In this document: one piece after another, positions 9,272 through 18,624 of the stretch
Numbering within the stretch: position 1 is the first letter of the stretch
How the letters are laid out: each line of letters begins with the position of its first letter
From: Deltaproteobacteria bacterium
GTDB taxonomy: Bacteria; Myxococcota_A; UBA796; SXON01
Assembly (NCBI GenBank): GCA_947484175.1
Contig: CANKOI010000001.1
Span: forward strand, 83,752 to 147,751
Length of the DNA: 64,000 nt
Direction: 5' to 3'
The notes under the pieces: generated by a model
What the model saw: only the letters and a program-made list of their open reading frames with translations
The model's database searches: none
Told to the model about the DNA's origin: nothing
Made by a program: the position numbers and the translations under genes

Positions 9272-12200
9272 TCAGCTGCAGCCGCTGGTGCCGCCGCAGC
9301 TCACGCACTTCAGGCAGGAGCCGTTCCGAACCATCGTGAGGGACCCGCACTCCGGACAGCTGTCCCCTTCGTACCCGCGCGCTTTCGCATCGCGGATCAA
9401 CTGGAGCTTTGGATTGGCCGGAGCTGTCGCCCCCGCCCCGCCGTTCAGCTGGATCCTCACCGCGGAGTCCTCACGACGCAGGACACCGGCCGCGACCGGG
9501 GCGGCGTCTACCTCGACGGCCACGTCGGAGAGCATCACGTTCCGGACGCTCACCTCCTCTTCTTCGTTCCAGCGGGTCTCCTCGCCGGTCTTGTGGAGGG
9601 TGTCGTGCCGAAGCTGTTCTTCGTCCACGTGCGCGAGGTCGTTGCGCCCGAGGTAGTTCACGGCGAGGTCGCGGAACATGTAGTCGATGATCGACGTGGC
9701 CATCTTGATGCGGTCGTGGCCGCGCACGGGCCCGTTGGGCTCGAAGCGCGAGAACACGAACTGGTCCACGAACTTTTCGAGCGGCACGCCGTGCTGGAGG
9801 CCGATGCTCACCGCAATCGCAAAGCTGTTCATCAAGCTGCGGAAGGCCGCGCCTTCCTTGTGCATGTCGACGAAAATCTCGCCGATGGTGCCATCGTCGT
9901 ACTCGCCGGTGCGCAAGAAGACCTTGTGGCCGCCCACCAGGGCCTTCTGGGTGTAGCCGCGGCGACGGTCCGGGAGGCGCCGGCGCTTCGCGAGATAACG
10001 AACGACCAGCTTCTCCGCGACGTGCATCACCTGGTCTTGCTGGGGCAAGGCGGCGAGGGGAGCCTCGACGACCTCGGACTCGCCGAGGTCGAGGGCGCTC
10101 ATCAGACTGTCGGCGAACTGGCTGGAGAGCGGCTGGCTGAGCTTGCTGCCGTCGCGGTACAGCGCGTTGGCCTTGATGCCCAAACGCCACGACATCAGGT
10201 AGGCATTCTTCACGTCGGCGATGGTCGCGTCGTTCGGCATGTTGATCGTCTTGCTGATCGCGCCGGAGATGAAAGGCTGGCACGCCGCCATCATGCGGAT
10301 GTGGGCCTCGGACGAAATGAAGCGCGTGCCGGTGCGACCGCAGCGGTTCGCGCAGTCAAAAACCGGCAGGTGTTCCGGCTTGAGGCCGGGGCTGCCCTCG
10401 ATGCTCATCGTGCCGCAGGCCCAGGCATTCGCAGCGTCCACCTGGTCGCGGCTGAAGCCGAGCGCGACGAGAAGATCGGGCGCATCCGGATCGATCCTCA
10501 GCACATTCTTGCAGAAGGTGGCGCCTAGGTTGAACTTCGAGAAGGCGAACTTGATGTCGAAGGCGGTGGGCAGCGCTTTTTCGACCTTGGCGAGCGTGAC
10601 GTCGTCAAAGCCCTTGGCGCGGAGCGATTCGTGGTTGATGCCCGGCGCGCCGCGAAGCGAGCCGCGCCCGCGGGCAAAGTCGACAATTGCGGCGATCTGG
10701 GGCTCGCTGTAGCCGAGGTGGCGTAAGGCCGGGGCAACCGACTCGTTCACGATCTTGAAGTAGCCGCCGCCGGCGAGTTTTTTGAACTTCACCAGCGCGA
10801 AATCAGGCTCCACGCCGGTGGTGTCGCAGTCCATCACCAGACCGATGGTGCCGGTGGGCGCGATGACCGTGACCTGTGCGTTGCGGTAGCCGTGTGCTTC
10901 GCCGAGCCGGAGCGCCTCGTCCCATGCTTTTCTGGCCGCGTCGGTGAGCAGCGCGGGGGCGTGCTCGGCCACGAGGCCGACGGGCTTGATCGCGAGGCCC
11001 TCGTACTCGGTGGAGGGGGCGTTGAACGCGGCCCGCCGGTGATTGCGGATGACCCGGAGCATGGCGGCGCGGTTCTTTTTGTAGCCGGGGAAGGGGCCGC
11101 GCTCGGCAGCGATCCGCGCGCTCTGGGCATAGGACTCTCCAGTGAGGATCGCGCTCAGCGCGGCACAGATGGCGCGGCCATCCTGGCTGTCGTACGGAAT
11201 CCCCATCACCATCAGGAGCGCGCCGAGGTTGGCGTAGCCGAGCCCGAGCGTGCGGAACTTCCAGGAGAGCTCCGCGATCTTCGGCGAGGGGTACTGGGCC
11301 ATGCCCACGCTGATCTCGAGCACGGTTGTCCACAGATGGACGCCGTGCACGTAGCCGTCGAGGTCGAAGGTGCCAGACACGGGCTCGAAGAACCGCATGA
11401 GGTTCAACGACGCGAGATTGCAGGCCGTATCGTCGAGGAACATGTACTCTGAGCAGGGGTTGCTCGCGTTGATGCGCCCATCTTCGGGGCAGGTGTGCCA
11501 GTCGTTGATGGTGGTGTCGAACTGAACGCCGGGATCGGCGCAGCTCCAGGCCGCCAGCGAGATGGTGTCCCAAAGCTCGGTTGCGCGCAGCGTTTTTACG
11601 ACCTTTCCGGAGGTGCGCTGGGTGAGCTTCCACTCTTCATCGCGCAACAGGGCGTCCATGAACGTGTTGGGGATGCGCACGCTGTTGTTGCTGTTCTGCC
11701 CGGCCACGCTGGCGTAGCCCTCACCGTCCCAGTCGGTGTCGTAGCTGTCGCAGCGGATCGCCGTGAAGCCCTGCTTGGCGAACTGCACCGTGCGCACGAT
11801 GTAGTTGTCATGCACACCCACGGCGCGGGCCTCTCGCATCGCCCGTCGGAGGGTCAGGTTGCGGTTGGGATCGAATCGATCGGCCTCGGCGAGCCCCTCG
11901 GCGGCGCGGGTGGCGCTGAAGATCGTGTTGAGGTGCTTCTCGTTGAGCTTGCTGCCCGTGACGAGCGCCGCCACCTTGCCTTCCTCCACCACCTTCCAGT
12001 TCACGAAGGTTTCGATGTCGGGGTGGTCGAGGTCGAGGGTGACCATCTTGGCGGCGCGGCGCGTGGTGCCGCCGCTCTTGATGGCGCCGGCCGCTCGGTC
12101 GCCGATGCGGAGGAAACTCATCAGCCCGGAGCTGCGACCGCCACCGGACAGGCGCTCGCCGGAGCCACGGAGTTGGGAGAAATTGGTGCCGGTGCCGGAA

Positions 12201-12883
12201 CCGTACTTGAAGAGGCGGGCTTCGCGGGTCCACAAGTCCATGATGCCGCCGTCATTCACCAGATCGTCGGTGACGCTCTGGATGAAGCAGGCGTGGGGCT
12301 GGGGGCGCTCGTACGCCGACGCCGACGCCACCAGCTTGCCCGTTCGGTCGTCGACGTAGTGGTGGCCCTGAGCGGGGCCGTCGATGCCGTAGGCCCAGTG
12401 CAGGCCGGTGTTGAACCACTGCGGGCTGTTCGGCGCGCACATCTGAGCGGCGAGCATGAACCGCAGCTCGTCGTAGAAGGTCTGGGCCTGCGCTTCGTCG
12501 CCGAACAGACCGTCCTTCCAGCCCCAATAGGTCCAGCACCCGGCGAGGCGGTCAAAAACCTGGCGCGCGTCGCGCTCTCCGCCGAAACGACGGTCGGCCG
12601 GCAGGGCGGCCATCTGCGCCTCGTCTGGCGCGCGGCGCTGCAGCCACTCGGGCACGCCCTTTTCTGCCACCGGCTTGGTGACCGCAGGCACCCCGGCCTT
12701 GCGGAAGTACTTCTGAGCGAGGATGTCGACCGCCACCTGACTCCAGGTGGCGGGAACTTGCACGCCGTCGGCCTCGAAAACGAGGCTTCCATCCGGGTTC
12801 CGGATTTCCGAACGGCGGCCGACCCACGTGAGGAGGTCGTAAGGTGAGCTGGAAGGGGAGGTGAAACGGCGGGAAATTTGCAT
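9272..12883 (-). CDS. nrdJ: Vitamin B12-dependent (class II) ribonucleoside-diphosphate reductase
   Basis: 1203 aa from ATG at 12883; the ORF track begins at an upstream TTG, but [10 protein letters not shown] is the usual NrdJ N-terminus and a GGAG lies 10-13 nt before it. It makes deoxyribonucleotides with adenosylcobalamin as radical source. Landmarks: [17 protein letters not shown] near residue 155, Cys199 in HACFIQ, NPCSEY near residue 475 carrying the radical-site Cys and Glu, and a C-terminal Cys-rich ribbon (CPECGS ... CLKCVSCGG) in the last 30 residues. Length fits large bacterial NrdJ. Two NrdR-like boxes and a sigma70-like promoter precede it. No class I reductase is visible in the window. 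Confidence 0.97.
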   Translation of the reverse strand: MQISRRFTSPSSSPYDLLTWVGRRSEIRNPDGSLVFEADGVQVPATWSQVAVDILAQKYFRKAGVPAVTKPVAEKGVPEWLQRRAPDEAQMAALPADRRFGGERDARQVFDRLAGCWTYWGWKDGLFGDEAQAQTFYDELRFMLAAQMCAPNSPQWFNTGLHWAYGIDGPAQGHHYVDDRTGKLVASASAYERPQPHACFIQSVTDDLVNDGGIMDLWTREARLFKYGSGTGTNFSQLRGSGERLSGGGRSSGLMSFLRIGDRAAGAIKSGGTTRRAAKMVTLDLDHPDIETFVNWKVVEEGKVAALVTGSKLNEKHLNTIFSATRAAEGLAEADRFDPNRNLTLRRAMREARAVGVHDNYIVRTVQFAKQGFTAIRCDSYDTDWDGEGYASVAGQNSNNSVRIPNTFMDALLRDEEWKLTQRTSGKVVKTLRATELWDTISLAAWSCADPGVQFDTTINDWHTCPEDGRINASNPCSEYMFLDDTACNLASLNLMRFFEPVSGTFDLDGYVHGVHLWTTVLEISVGMAQYPSPKIAELSWKFRTLGLGYANLGALLMVMGIPYDSQDGRAICAALSAILTGESYAQSARIAAERGPFPGYKKNRAAMLRVIRNHRRAAFNAPSTEYEGLAIKPVGLVAEHAPALLTDAARKAWDEALRLGEAHGYRNAQVTVIAPTGTIGLVMDCDTTGVEPDFALVKFKKLAGGGYFKIVNESVAPALRHLGYSEPQIAAIVDFARGRGSLRGAPGINHESLRAKGFDDVTLAKVEKALPTAFDIKFAFSKFNLGATFCKNVLRIDPDAPDLLVALGFSRDQVDAANAWACGTMSIEGSPGLKPEHLPVFDCANRCGRTGTRFISSEAHIRMMAACQPFISGAISKTINMPNDATIADVKNAYLMSWRLGIKANALYRDGSKLSQPLSSQFADSLMSALDLGESEVVEAPLAALPQQDQVMHVAEKLVVRYLAKRRRLPDRRRGYTQKALVGGHKVFLRTGEYDDGTIGEIFVDMHKEGAAFRSLMNSFAIAVSIGLQHGVPLEKFVDQFVFSRFEPNGPVRGHDRIKMATSIIDYMFRDLAVNYLGRNDLAHVDEEQLRHDTLHKTGEETRWNEEEEVSVRNVMLSDVAVEVDAAPVAAGVLRREDSAVRIQLNGGAGATAPANPKLQLIRDAKARGYEGDSCPECGSLTMVRNGSCLKCVSCGGTSGCS

Positions 12884-12951
12884 GGGGTCTTGACTCCGCA
12901 AGAGCTGCGCGTCGGGGGAGGGCGAAGCCCACAGGGCTTGCCCGTGGAGAG

Positions 12952-12980
12952 AGAGTATGAAATGTCGCGTGCGCGGTCAA
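12952..12980 (-). promoter_or_regulatory. Predicted nrdJ promoter
   Basis: On the minus strand, TTGACC (12975-12980) and TACTCT (12952-12957) are separated by 17 bp. This implies a leader of roughly 60 nt before the nrdJ ATG. A GC-rich stem-loop (12920-12943, GGGC..AGCCC/GGGCT..GCCC) lies in that leader. Pattern-based only. Confidence 0.55.
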
Positions 12981-12989
12981 GAGCCAGAG

Positions 12990-13005
12990 GCACAAGATGT
13001 TGTGT
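12990..13005 (-). promoter_or_regulatory. NrdR box 1 (predicted)
   Basis: GCACAAGATGTTGTGT on the plus strand matches the NrdR box pattern acaCwAtATaTwGtgt at 14 of 16 positions. It lies 10 bp upstream of the predicted -35 of nrdJ. NrdR represses ribonucleotide reductase genes in many bacteria. Confidence 0.75.
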
Positions 13006-13021
13006 CTTCCTGAAGATACAC

Positions 13022-13037
13022 CCACTACATGCTGTGT
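13022..13037 (-). promoter_or_regulatory. NrdR box 2 (predicted)
   Basis: CCACTACATGCTGTGT matches the same pattern at 12 of 16 positions. Its start is 32 bp from that of box 1, about three helical turns, which is the spacing usual for paired NrdR boxes. That spacing raises confidence in both. Confidence 0.7.
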
Positions 13038-13133
13038 CCACAGCTTATCCATAGCCGCGGCGACGGTTATCCATAGCCGGGAATCTTAATTCTCCAAGAA
13101 GTGGAAATTCGGCACAGGCGCGATTCGGCGCGC

Positions 13134-14375
13134 TCAGTACGAGAACAGCATGGTGCCGAGGCACATCTCGTCGCCGGTGCCCTCGCCCCAGTTCACATCT
13201 TCGTCGGTGGGGTTGTCCCAGGTGCAGGAAACGGTGAGCACGTCGCCCTTCTTCACGGTGACCGGCTCGGAGAGCACGTACGTGCGCTGCCAGTTGAAGT
13301 CCCAGTCTTCGATGGTCAGCAGGCAGCTCTTGTCGCCCCCCTCGTGCTCCACTTCCAGAAACGCGCTCCGCCCCAACTGGTGCATGTGGAGACTGGCGGT
13401 GTGTACCTGGAAGGTGCCCCACGTGTCGGCGAGCGAGAAGCTGTGGGTGGTGCCCTCGCTGTTCGCGGGGATGTCCATGCCCGACCCGTCGAGCCAGCGG
13501 GGGTTCGTCCACGGCTGGATGTAGGCGGGGCTCTCCACCTCCTCGCTCACCATCACTTCCATCTTCGTGAGGTCGGGCTCGGTGTCGCCGCTGCGGTTGT
13601 TGTAGTGCACCTGGAGCACCACCTCGCTGTCGGCGCGCATCGGGATGCCCGTGCCGTTGGGGAACTCCCCGTTCACGCCGCCGGGGGCCCAGGCACCGAG
13701 CCATTCGGCGTCGGCCTGATTGGAGAGCCCGGGGCCGCCGTAGCAGGTCCAGCCGGGGTCGGTGTCGGCGTCGTCGAGCGCGCGGTACTCGTCGAGCTGG
13801 CTTGCGGGTGCGATGTAGGCGATCACGTGGTGAACGAGGGCGGCGTTGCCCGGAAGCATGCGGTAGCCGGTGACGTAGGTCGACTCGGCGCGTGGCCAGT
13901 CCATGAGGAAGCAGCGGTAGTCATCGTCCACTCCGGCGGCCGGGGAGTAGGCGACGGGGAGCTCGAGGGTTTCGTCCACGCGCGGGAGCACGGAGCTGGG
14001 TGGCGCGCCAGGGGCGCTGTCGGCCGCGTTGCCTTCGGGGGCGCCGGCGTCGGACCACGAGCGGAGCCGCTTGATCGCCGCTGCGGAGAGGGAAGGATCG
14101 CCTTCGTAGTCGTTGCACCCCTCCACCGCCTTCCAGGGCGGCATGCGGCGGGCCTCGACGGCGTCGGCGATGGCGCCCGCCATGGGGGCCGCGGTGGCGT
14201 AGCTGTCGAGCGGAAAACCGCCGACACCGCCCGCCACGTGGCAGCCGGAGCACGACTGAGTGAGGATCGGCTCCACATCGCCGTACCACGCCACGTCGGG
14301 GGCGACGCCGCTGTCTGGGGGGGCGGAGTCTGCGTCGGGAGCGCAGGCAAACAGGGCGAAGAGCAGCACGGTCAC
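13134..14375 (-). CDS. Copper type II ascorbate-dependent monooxygenase-like lipoprotein with N-terminal haem-c motif
   Basis: 413 aa, starting with GTG whose last bases form the stop of the upstream MBL gene (GTGA overlap); the longer ORF is a shadow. The signal peptide ends in a lipobox-like LFAC (Cys11). A CSGCH haem motif at residues 42-46 begins a small cytochrome-like module, including RRMPPWK. The rest resembles the PHM/DBM copper monooxygenase fold: ALVHHVIAYI, LQVHYNN, SLHMHQLG and a near-terminal DEMCLG with the Met ligand. Proteins of this type hydroxylate small molecules in eukaryotes; the bacterial substrate is unknown. Envelope location inferred from the lipobox. Confidence 0.85.
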   Translation of the reverse strand: MTVLLFALFACAPDADSAPPDSGVAPDVAWYGDVEPILTQSCSGCHVAGGVGGFPLDSYATAAPMAGAIADAVEARRMPPWKAVEGCNDYEGDPSLSAAAIKRLRSWSDAGAPEGNAADSAPGAPPSSVLPRVDETLELPVAYSPAAGVDDDYRCFLMDWPRAESTYVTGYRMLPGNAALVHHVIAYIAPASQLDEYRALDDADTDPGWTCYGGPGLSNQADAEWLGAWAPGGVNGEFPNGTGIPMRADSEVVLQVHYNNRSGDTEPDLTKMEVMVSEEVESPAYIQPWTNPRWLDGSGMDIPANSEGTTHSFSLADTWGTFQVHTASLHMHQLGRSAFLEVEHEGGDKSCLLTIEDWDFNWQRTYVLSEPVTVKKGDVLTVSCTWDNPTDEDVNWGEGTGDEMCLGTMLFSY

Positions 14376-15493
14376 TCCGGGAGGCGTGGGGGGGCGGGAA
14401 CGGGGTCTGCCGTGCCGACGCGAATCCGGCCCTCGGCGTCGGCCACCAGCACGACGCTGCCGTCCCAGCCGGTGGCGTAGATCGCGTGGTCGATGGGGGT
14501 GTCCACGAACGATTTCATGGCGATGCCCACGGGGCGAAGCGCCTCGGTGCGCGGCCCCGTCACCCCGGACTCCAGCATGGCCAAAAGCTTCTCGCGGGGG
14601 TGGCCGTAGGCCCAGGCGGTCCAGCTGTGTTTGCGCGTGGAGGGCCCCACCTCCATCACCGCCCACTGCGGGGTCATCGCCGCCAAAAGGTCTGTGGTGG
14701 TGCCATTGTGCGATCCGTGGTGGCCCACTTGGTAGATGTCGACGTCGAGCAGCGGGCCGCGCGTGCGCACGAGCTCCTTGATCGCGATCTCCTCGAGATC
14801 GCCCGTGACGAGGAGCGAGGCGGCGCCGAAGTCTACGCGGGTCACGACGCTGTGATTGTTGTCGTTGTCGAAGTGCGCGCCGCCGTAGTCGTTCTCGCCC
14901 CAGCCCGGGTCGCCATCGAGGGCGCCCCAGAGGGCTTGCACGCTCGGGTCGACCCCATCACACTGCAAAAAAGGGTCGAGCCCCGGCGTTCGGAGGGCGG
15001 CGTCGGGCGCGGGGAAGTCGCGGAGCCGGACGACCGTGTGTTCCACCTCCGGGTGCGCCCGCAAGAAGTCATGGACGCCCGCCATCACCACCACGGCGTC
15101 AGTCTGGAGCGCCTCGCGGCCACCCTCCACCAGCGAGCGGACCGTGAAGCCTTGGAGCACGGCCGTAGCGCCACGAACGTGGTCGATGTGGGGGTGGGTA
15201 AGCAGCAGCACGTCGAGCACCCGGTTGAGGTCGGTGCGCCTCGCAAAAAACGCCTCCAGATAGGCCAAGAGCGACGGTACACTGTGGAAAGAGTTGTTTT
15301 CTTCGCCGCCGGTGTCGATGAGCATCGCGCCGCAGGGCAGCTCAACGAGCGTGGCTGCGCCTTGCCCCACGTCGATGAAGTGGATTCGCAGCTCGGGAGG
15401 GGGGGGCGGGGGCAGGAGCGTTTCGGCCTGCACCGGGGTGAGGCCGAGGAGGCCGAACAGCGCGATGGGGGCAACGAAGGCGGGGGGGCGCAC
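14372..15493 (-). CDS. Secreted metallo-beta-lactamase-fold hydrolase (ComEC-like MBL domain)
   Basis: 373 aa with a Sec signal peptide (cleavage near PVQA/ETL, residue 23). The core begins IHFIDVGQGAATLVE, the standard start of ComEC/Rec2-type MBL domains. The metal motif HPHIDH is at residues 100-105, and further ligands lie in LLVTGDLE and QVGHHGSHNG. There are no ComEC membrane segments, so it is a free hydrolase, possibly a nuclease or phosphodiesterase; the substrate is not readable. It is the first gene of a pair with the copper monooxygenase-like lipoprotein. Confidence 0.87.
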   Translation of the reverse strand: MRPPAFVAPIALFGLLGLTPVQAETLLPPPPPPELRIHFIDVGQGAATLVELPCGAMLIDTGGEENNSFHSVPSLLAYLEAFFARRTDLNRVLDVLLLTHPHIDHVRGATAVLQGFTVRSLVEGGREALQTDAVVVMAGVHDFLRAHPEVEHTVVRLRDFPAPDAALRTPGLDPFLQCDGVDPSVQALWGALDGDPGWGENDYGGAHFDNDNNHSVVTRVDFGAASLLVTGDLEEIAIKELVRTRGPLLDVDIYQVGHHGSHNGTTTDLLAAMTPQWAVMEVGPSTRKHSWTAWAYGHPREKLLAMLESGVTGPRTEALRPVGIAMKSFVDTPIDHAIYATGWDGSVVLVADAEGRIRVGTADPVPAPPRLPE

Positions 15494-15545
15494 CGCGGCA
15501 ACGTAGCCCAGGAGCGCCGCGCGATGGGGGCGATAGGGGGGGCGG

Positions 15546-16238
15546 ATGGTGGACGAGCGGGAGGTGAACGAGTTTTTTGAGCGCTGGGCCGGGCTTCACC
15601 TCGCTGCGCTCGGCCACGCTGCCAACCGGGACGCCCTCGACCTGTGCCCCTTGGGCGTGCCTGCCCGCTTCTATGATGCCGTAGCGCACCCCGAACTCGT
15701 GCGAGCCTACGCGGCGGCGAACGCCCGGGCCTTTCCCGGCCCGTTGGCGTTGCCAGGCTGGGTGCTGGCCGACCTGTACGTGATGCCGGGTGCGGTGGCC
15801 CTCCTCGTGGACGGTACCGGGGCGATCGCCGCCGCGTGGTGCGGGGTTCCCACGGTCGTGGAGGGCGAGGTGATGGGCGTTTCGCTGTTCGCCGAGCCCG
15901 CGGGTCGCGGCGCCGCATCCGTGGTGAAACGGCTCGGCCTGGCGATGCTCCGGGCGCGCACCCAGCGGGGCATCACCCAGTGGACGAGCCGCTCCCTGCG
16001 CGCCCACACCCGGCTCGGCGCGCTCGATGTGCTCGGCCCCGCCCCGGCCGTTCACGGCGCGGCGGCGGACAGCTTCGTGTACCGCTGCCGAATCGGAATG
16101 GAAGGGGGGACCCCCACGGAGACGGCGCCCCCCCACGATGGGCCGGCCCTCGCCGCCGCGGCGGCGGGTGGCGTACGGATTCAGGTGGTCTCGCCGGGAC
16201 TCGACGCGGCGGGGCGCTTGGTGATCCGGCGCGGATAG
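15546..16238 (+). CDS. Unknown protein, possibly GNAT-like
   Basis: 230 aa, divergent from the MBL gene with about 50 bp between. The segment VKRLGLAMLRARTQRGITQW followed by TRLGALDVLG and SFVYRC resembles the C-terminal half of a GNAT acyltransferase, where helix, strand and a shared acceptor region follow each other. A clear acetyl-CoA loop (Q/RxxGxG/A) is not visible; AGRGAAS is the nearest. The family is therefore unproven. The last 40 residues are Ala/Gly-rich and probably disordered. Confidence 0.55.
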   Translation: MVDEREVNEFFERWAGLHLAALGHAANRDALDLCPLGVPARFYDAVAHPELVRAYAAANARAFPGPLALPGWVLADLYVMPGAVALLVDGTGAIAAAWCGVPTVVEGEVMGVSLFAEPAGRGAASVVKRLGLAMLRARTQRGITQWTSRSLRAHTRLGALDVLGPAPAVHGAAADSFVYRCRIGMEGGTPTETAPPHDGPALAAAAAGGVRIQVVSPGLDAAGRLVIRRG

Positions 16239-16345
16239 AGGCGCCGCCCCCGGAGGCGCTGCGACGTGCCGGGAGCCGCCTCGCCCCCACGTTGCCGGGC
16301 TTCGCACGTCGCCCCTTCCCCGCCGGTCGGGCTATGCGGGCCGCG

Positions 16346-17206
16346 ATGTCCACACGCCTCGTCATCTTCGACTTCGATGGAACCCTCACCGACATCGTCG
16401 CAGAGGGCCGCCAGTTCGAAGCGGCCTACACTCGGGCGGTGAGGGAGCTGTTTGGCGCGGTGCGGCTCCCCGCATGGCGCCAGGCCTTGGCGAGTGTCGT
16501 GGCCGAGGCTCCCGAACTGGGCTGGGACATGGGCAGCGGCGCCACGGCCCCGGGCGACGCCGACCCCTACATCACCGCTACCCTCGCCCTCGCGCGCTTT
16601 GCCCGCGCCGAGCGCCTGCCGATCCTCGGGAGCGAGGAGCCGGCACACGAGGCCGTGCGCAGCGCCTTGGGTGGGGCGCTGTACCACGCGGCCTACGCGG
16701 AGATCACGCCCACCTTCCGGCCCGAGGCGCGGCGGGTGATCGAGGAGGTGGCGGGGCGAGTTCCCCATGTGCGCATCGTGACCAATTCCAGCACGGCGAA
16801 GGTCACTGAGAAGCTGGCCCATCTTTCGTTGTCGGTGCAGGTACAGGTCGACGGTGACGCACGAAAATTTGAGGTGAGCGAGCCTAGCTCCAACCTCTCG
16901 GCGATGGCGGGCGTGCCGGTGTGGTGGCGGCTGCCGTCACTCCAACGGCCGATCTTGCCGCGGCGCGGGCGGTACTTCGACGTGTTGTCGAGGGTGTGGA
17001 GCGAGACGGGCACCACCCCGGCCGAAACGCTCGTGGTCGGTGACATCGTAGAGCTGGACCTCGTCCTGCCCGCACTCCTTGGCGCGGCGGTCCACTACGT
17101 AGAGCGGCCGCGAGGGCACGCCTACGAGGCGGAGGTGCTGGCCGAACTGGGCAGCAGGGGCGGCACGAGCCCCACGCTGGAGGGGGTACTCGAGCGCCTA
17201 GATTAG
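16346..17206 (+). CDS. HAD-superfamily hydrolase
   Basis: 286 aa from the ATG that gives MSTRLVIFDFDGTLTD; an ATG 12 nt upstream is also possible, and the long ORF upstream is a shadow. Motif I is FDFDGTLTD at residues 7-15 with both nucleophile and acid Asp. Motif II is in RIVTNSSTAKV, and the Asp pair of motif IV appears in VVGDIVELDLVLP. This is a cap-containing phosphatase-like protein with unknown substrate. The stop overlaps the stop of the convergent MopE-like gene. Confidence 0.8.
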   Translation: MSTRLVIFDFDGTLTDIVAEGRQFEAAYTRAVRELFGAVRLPAWRQALASVVAEAPELGWDMGSGATAPGDADPYITATLALARFARAERLPILGSEEPAHEAVRSALGGALYHAAYAEITPTFRPEARRVIEEVAGRVPHVRIVTNSSTAKVTEKLAHLSLSVQVQVDGDARKFEVSEPSSNLSAMAGVPVWWRLPSLQRPILPRRGRYFDVLSRVWSETGTTPAETLVVGDIVELDLVLPALLGAAVHYVERPRGHAYEAEVLAELGSRGGTSPTLEGVLERLD

Positions 17207-18558
17207 GGCGCGCAGGTCACTGGCGCGGTGCCGGTGCAGCCCGTGGGGTCGCAGTAGACCGTGTCGGTGAGGGCCGCGGCGTTGCCGAAGCACCACGCGT
17301 TGTCGGCATGTGGCTGGCGGTCGATGTCTTCGGGGTCGTTGTCGTCTACGCCGGCATCCCCCCAGTCACAGCCGGTCGTCTCCATCGAGCCGTCGTTCTT
17401 GCTCGAGAAGTAGTAGCCACCGGCGATCGGCGCGGAGTTGCCCACGATGCCGGCGGCGCCGAGCGCGGTGCCTACGCAGCTGAGCTCGCCGTTGGCCTGT
17501 ACCCACACCCCACCGCCCACCTCGGTCGCCTCGTTGCCGATGATCAGGCTGTCATGGAGCGCCATCGAGGCGAAGTCCTTGAGCGCCACCCCGCCGCCGT
17601 AGGCCGTGCGGTTGCCGGTGATGATCGAGTCGCGGAGCGTGACGTTGGGCGCGGCGCTCACGGCGCCCGCCTGAGCGACGGCCATCCCGCCCCCCTTCGT
17701 GCCGTCTTCGCTGCCCACACCGCCCGTAATCGTGAGCCCCTCAATGGTGAGGGTGGTGTCGGTCACGGCGATCACGGAGCCGGTGGCGCCGCCGGTCGTT
17801 CCGCCGGTCGTGAGGGTGGTCAGGTCGGGGCCGGCGATGCCCACGACACTCAGATCACTTCCGAGATTGGCAAGTACAATCTTGGTGTACCAAGTGCCTT
17901 CGCAGAGGTAGACCGTGCCGTCGGAGACCTCGACTTGGTAGCCGGTCTGGTCGCCGATGGTGGTGGGAGCGGCGGCCGTACCTGCCGCGAGCGCAGCGGA
18001 GACGTCGAGGACGGTACCGTCCGTGGCCACCCAAGAGGCCGTGAGCGGGTCGTCAGCGGTGCCGGAGCAGTCCTCGTCCACACCGGAGCAGAGGTCGAGC
18101 GCGGAGGGGTTCACGGCGGCCGCCGCATCGTTGCAGTCGGTGTTGTCCGCCACGTGGCCCGCGGGCTCGGTGCAGCTGTGGGTGCTGGAGCCTGGGTCGC
18201 CGTAGCTGTCGCCATCCACATCGGCGAACCAGTCGCTGCCCAGGCCCTCGTCGGTCACGCCGTCGCAGTTGTCGTCGAATCCGTTGCAGGCCTCTACGCC
18301 AAGGGGGCTTACGGCGGCAGTTGCGTCGTCGCAGTCGTCGGCGTTCTCGACAGGATGCGGCGGCGGAGTTTCGCAGGAGGTGAAGGCGGCGCCCGCGCCG
18401 AAGCCGTCTCCATCGGCGTCCTCGTACACCAGACCTCCGGTGTCGGCACAGTCTCCGCCCGTTTCGCCGCCGGAGTCGACCTTCGGGTCATCGCTGTCGG
18501 ATTTGTCGGTGTTGGGGCAGCCCGCGAGGAGGAGAGTGGCCAATAAGGAACGGATCAT
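17203..18558 (-). CDS. MopE-like lipoprotein with parallel beta-helix region
   Basis: 451 aa. Lipobox LLAGC at residues 10-14, then an acidic linker. Two MopE-type repeats follow: DADGDGFG ... DCDD ... CNGFDDNCDGVTDE and DVDGDSYGD ... DCND ... CSGVDEDCSG. From about residue 190 onward the sequence is rich in short Gly/Val/Thr beta strands (LTIEGLTITGG, VTLRDSIITGN, MALHDSLIIGN), typical of a right-handed beta-helix. Probably an outer-membrane-anchored surface protein. The Asp/Cys repeats are proposed to bind metal or calcium in this class. Ligand of the helix unknown. Confidence 0.85.
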   Translation of the reverse strand: MIRSLLATLLLAGCPNTDKSDSDDPKVDSGGETGGDCADTGGLVYEDADGDGFGAGAAFTSCETPPPHPVENADDCDDATAAVSPLGVEACNGFDDNCDGVTDEGLGSDWFADVDGDSYGDPGSSTHSCTEPAGHVADNTDCNDAAAAVNPSALDLCSGVDEDCSGTADDPLTASWVATDGTVLDVSAALAAGTAAAPTTIGDQTGYQVEVSDGTVYLCEGTWYTKIVLANLGSDLSVVGIAGPDLTTLTTGGTTGGATGSVIAVTDTTLTIEGLTITGGVGSEDGTKGGGMAVAQAGAVSAAPNVTLRDSIITGNRTAYGGGVALKDFASMALHDSLIIGNEATEVGGGVWVQANGELSCVGTALGAAGIVGNSAPIAGGYYFSSKNDGSMETTGCDWGDAGVDDNDPEDIDRQPHADNAWCFGNAAALTDTVYCDPTGCTGTAPVTCAP

Positions 18559-18624
18559 GTGTTGAACATAGCCCGGAGTTCGGCTGCAAAGCGCAAACTA
18601 TCTGTGTTCCCCTGAGCGGGGCGC

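Noticed and set aside
12884-13133. Cobalamin riboswitch before nrdJ
   Set aside because: No B12-box (GCCACTG-like) or matching architecture was visible; NrdR boxes explain the region better.
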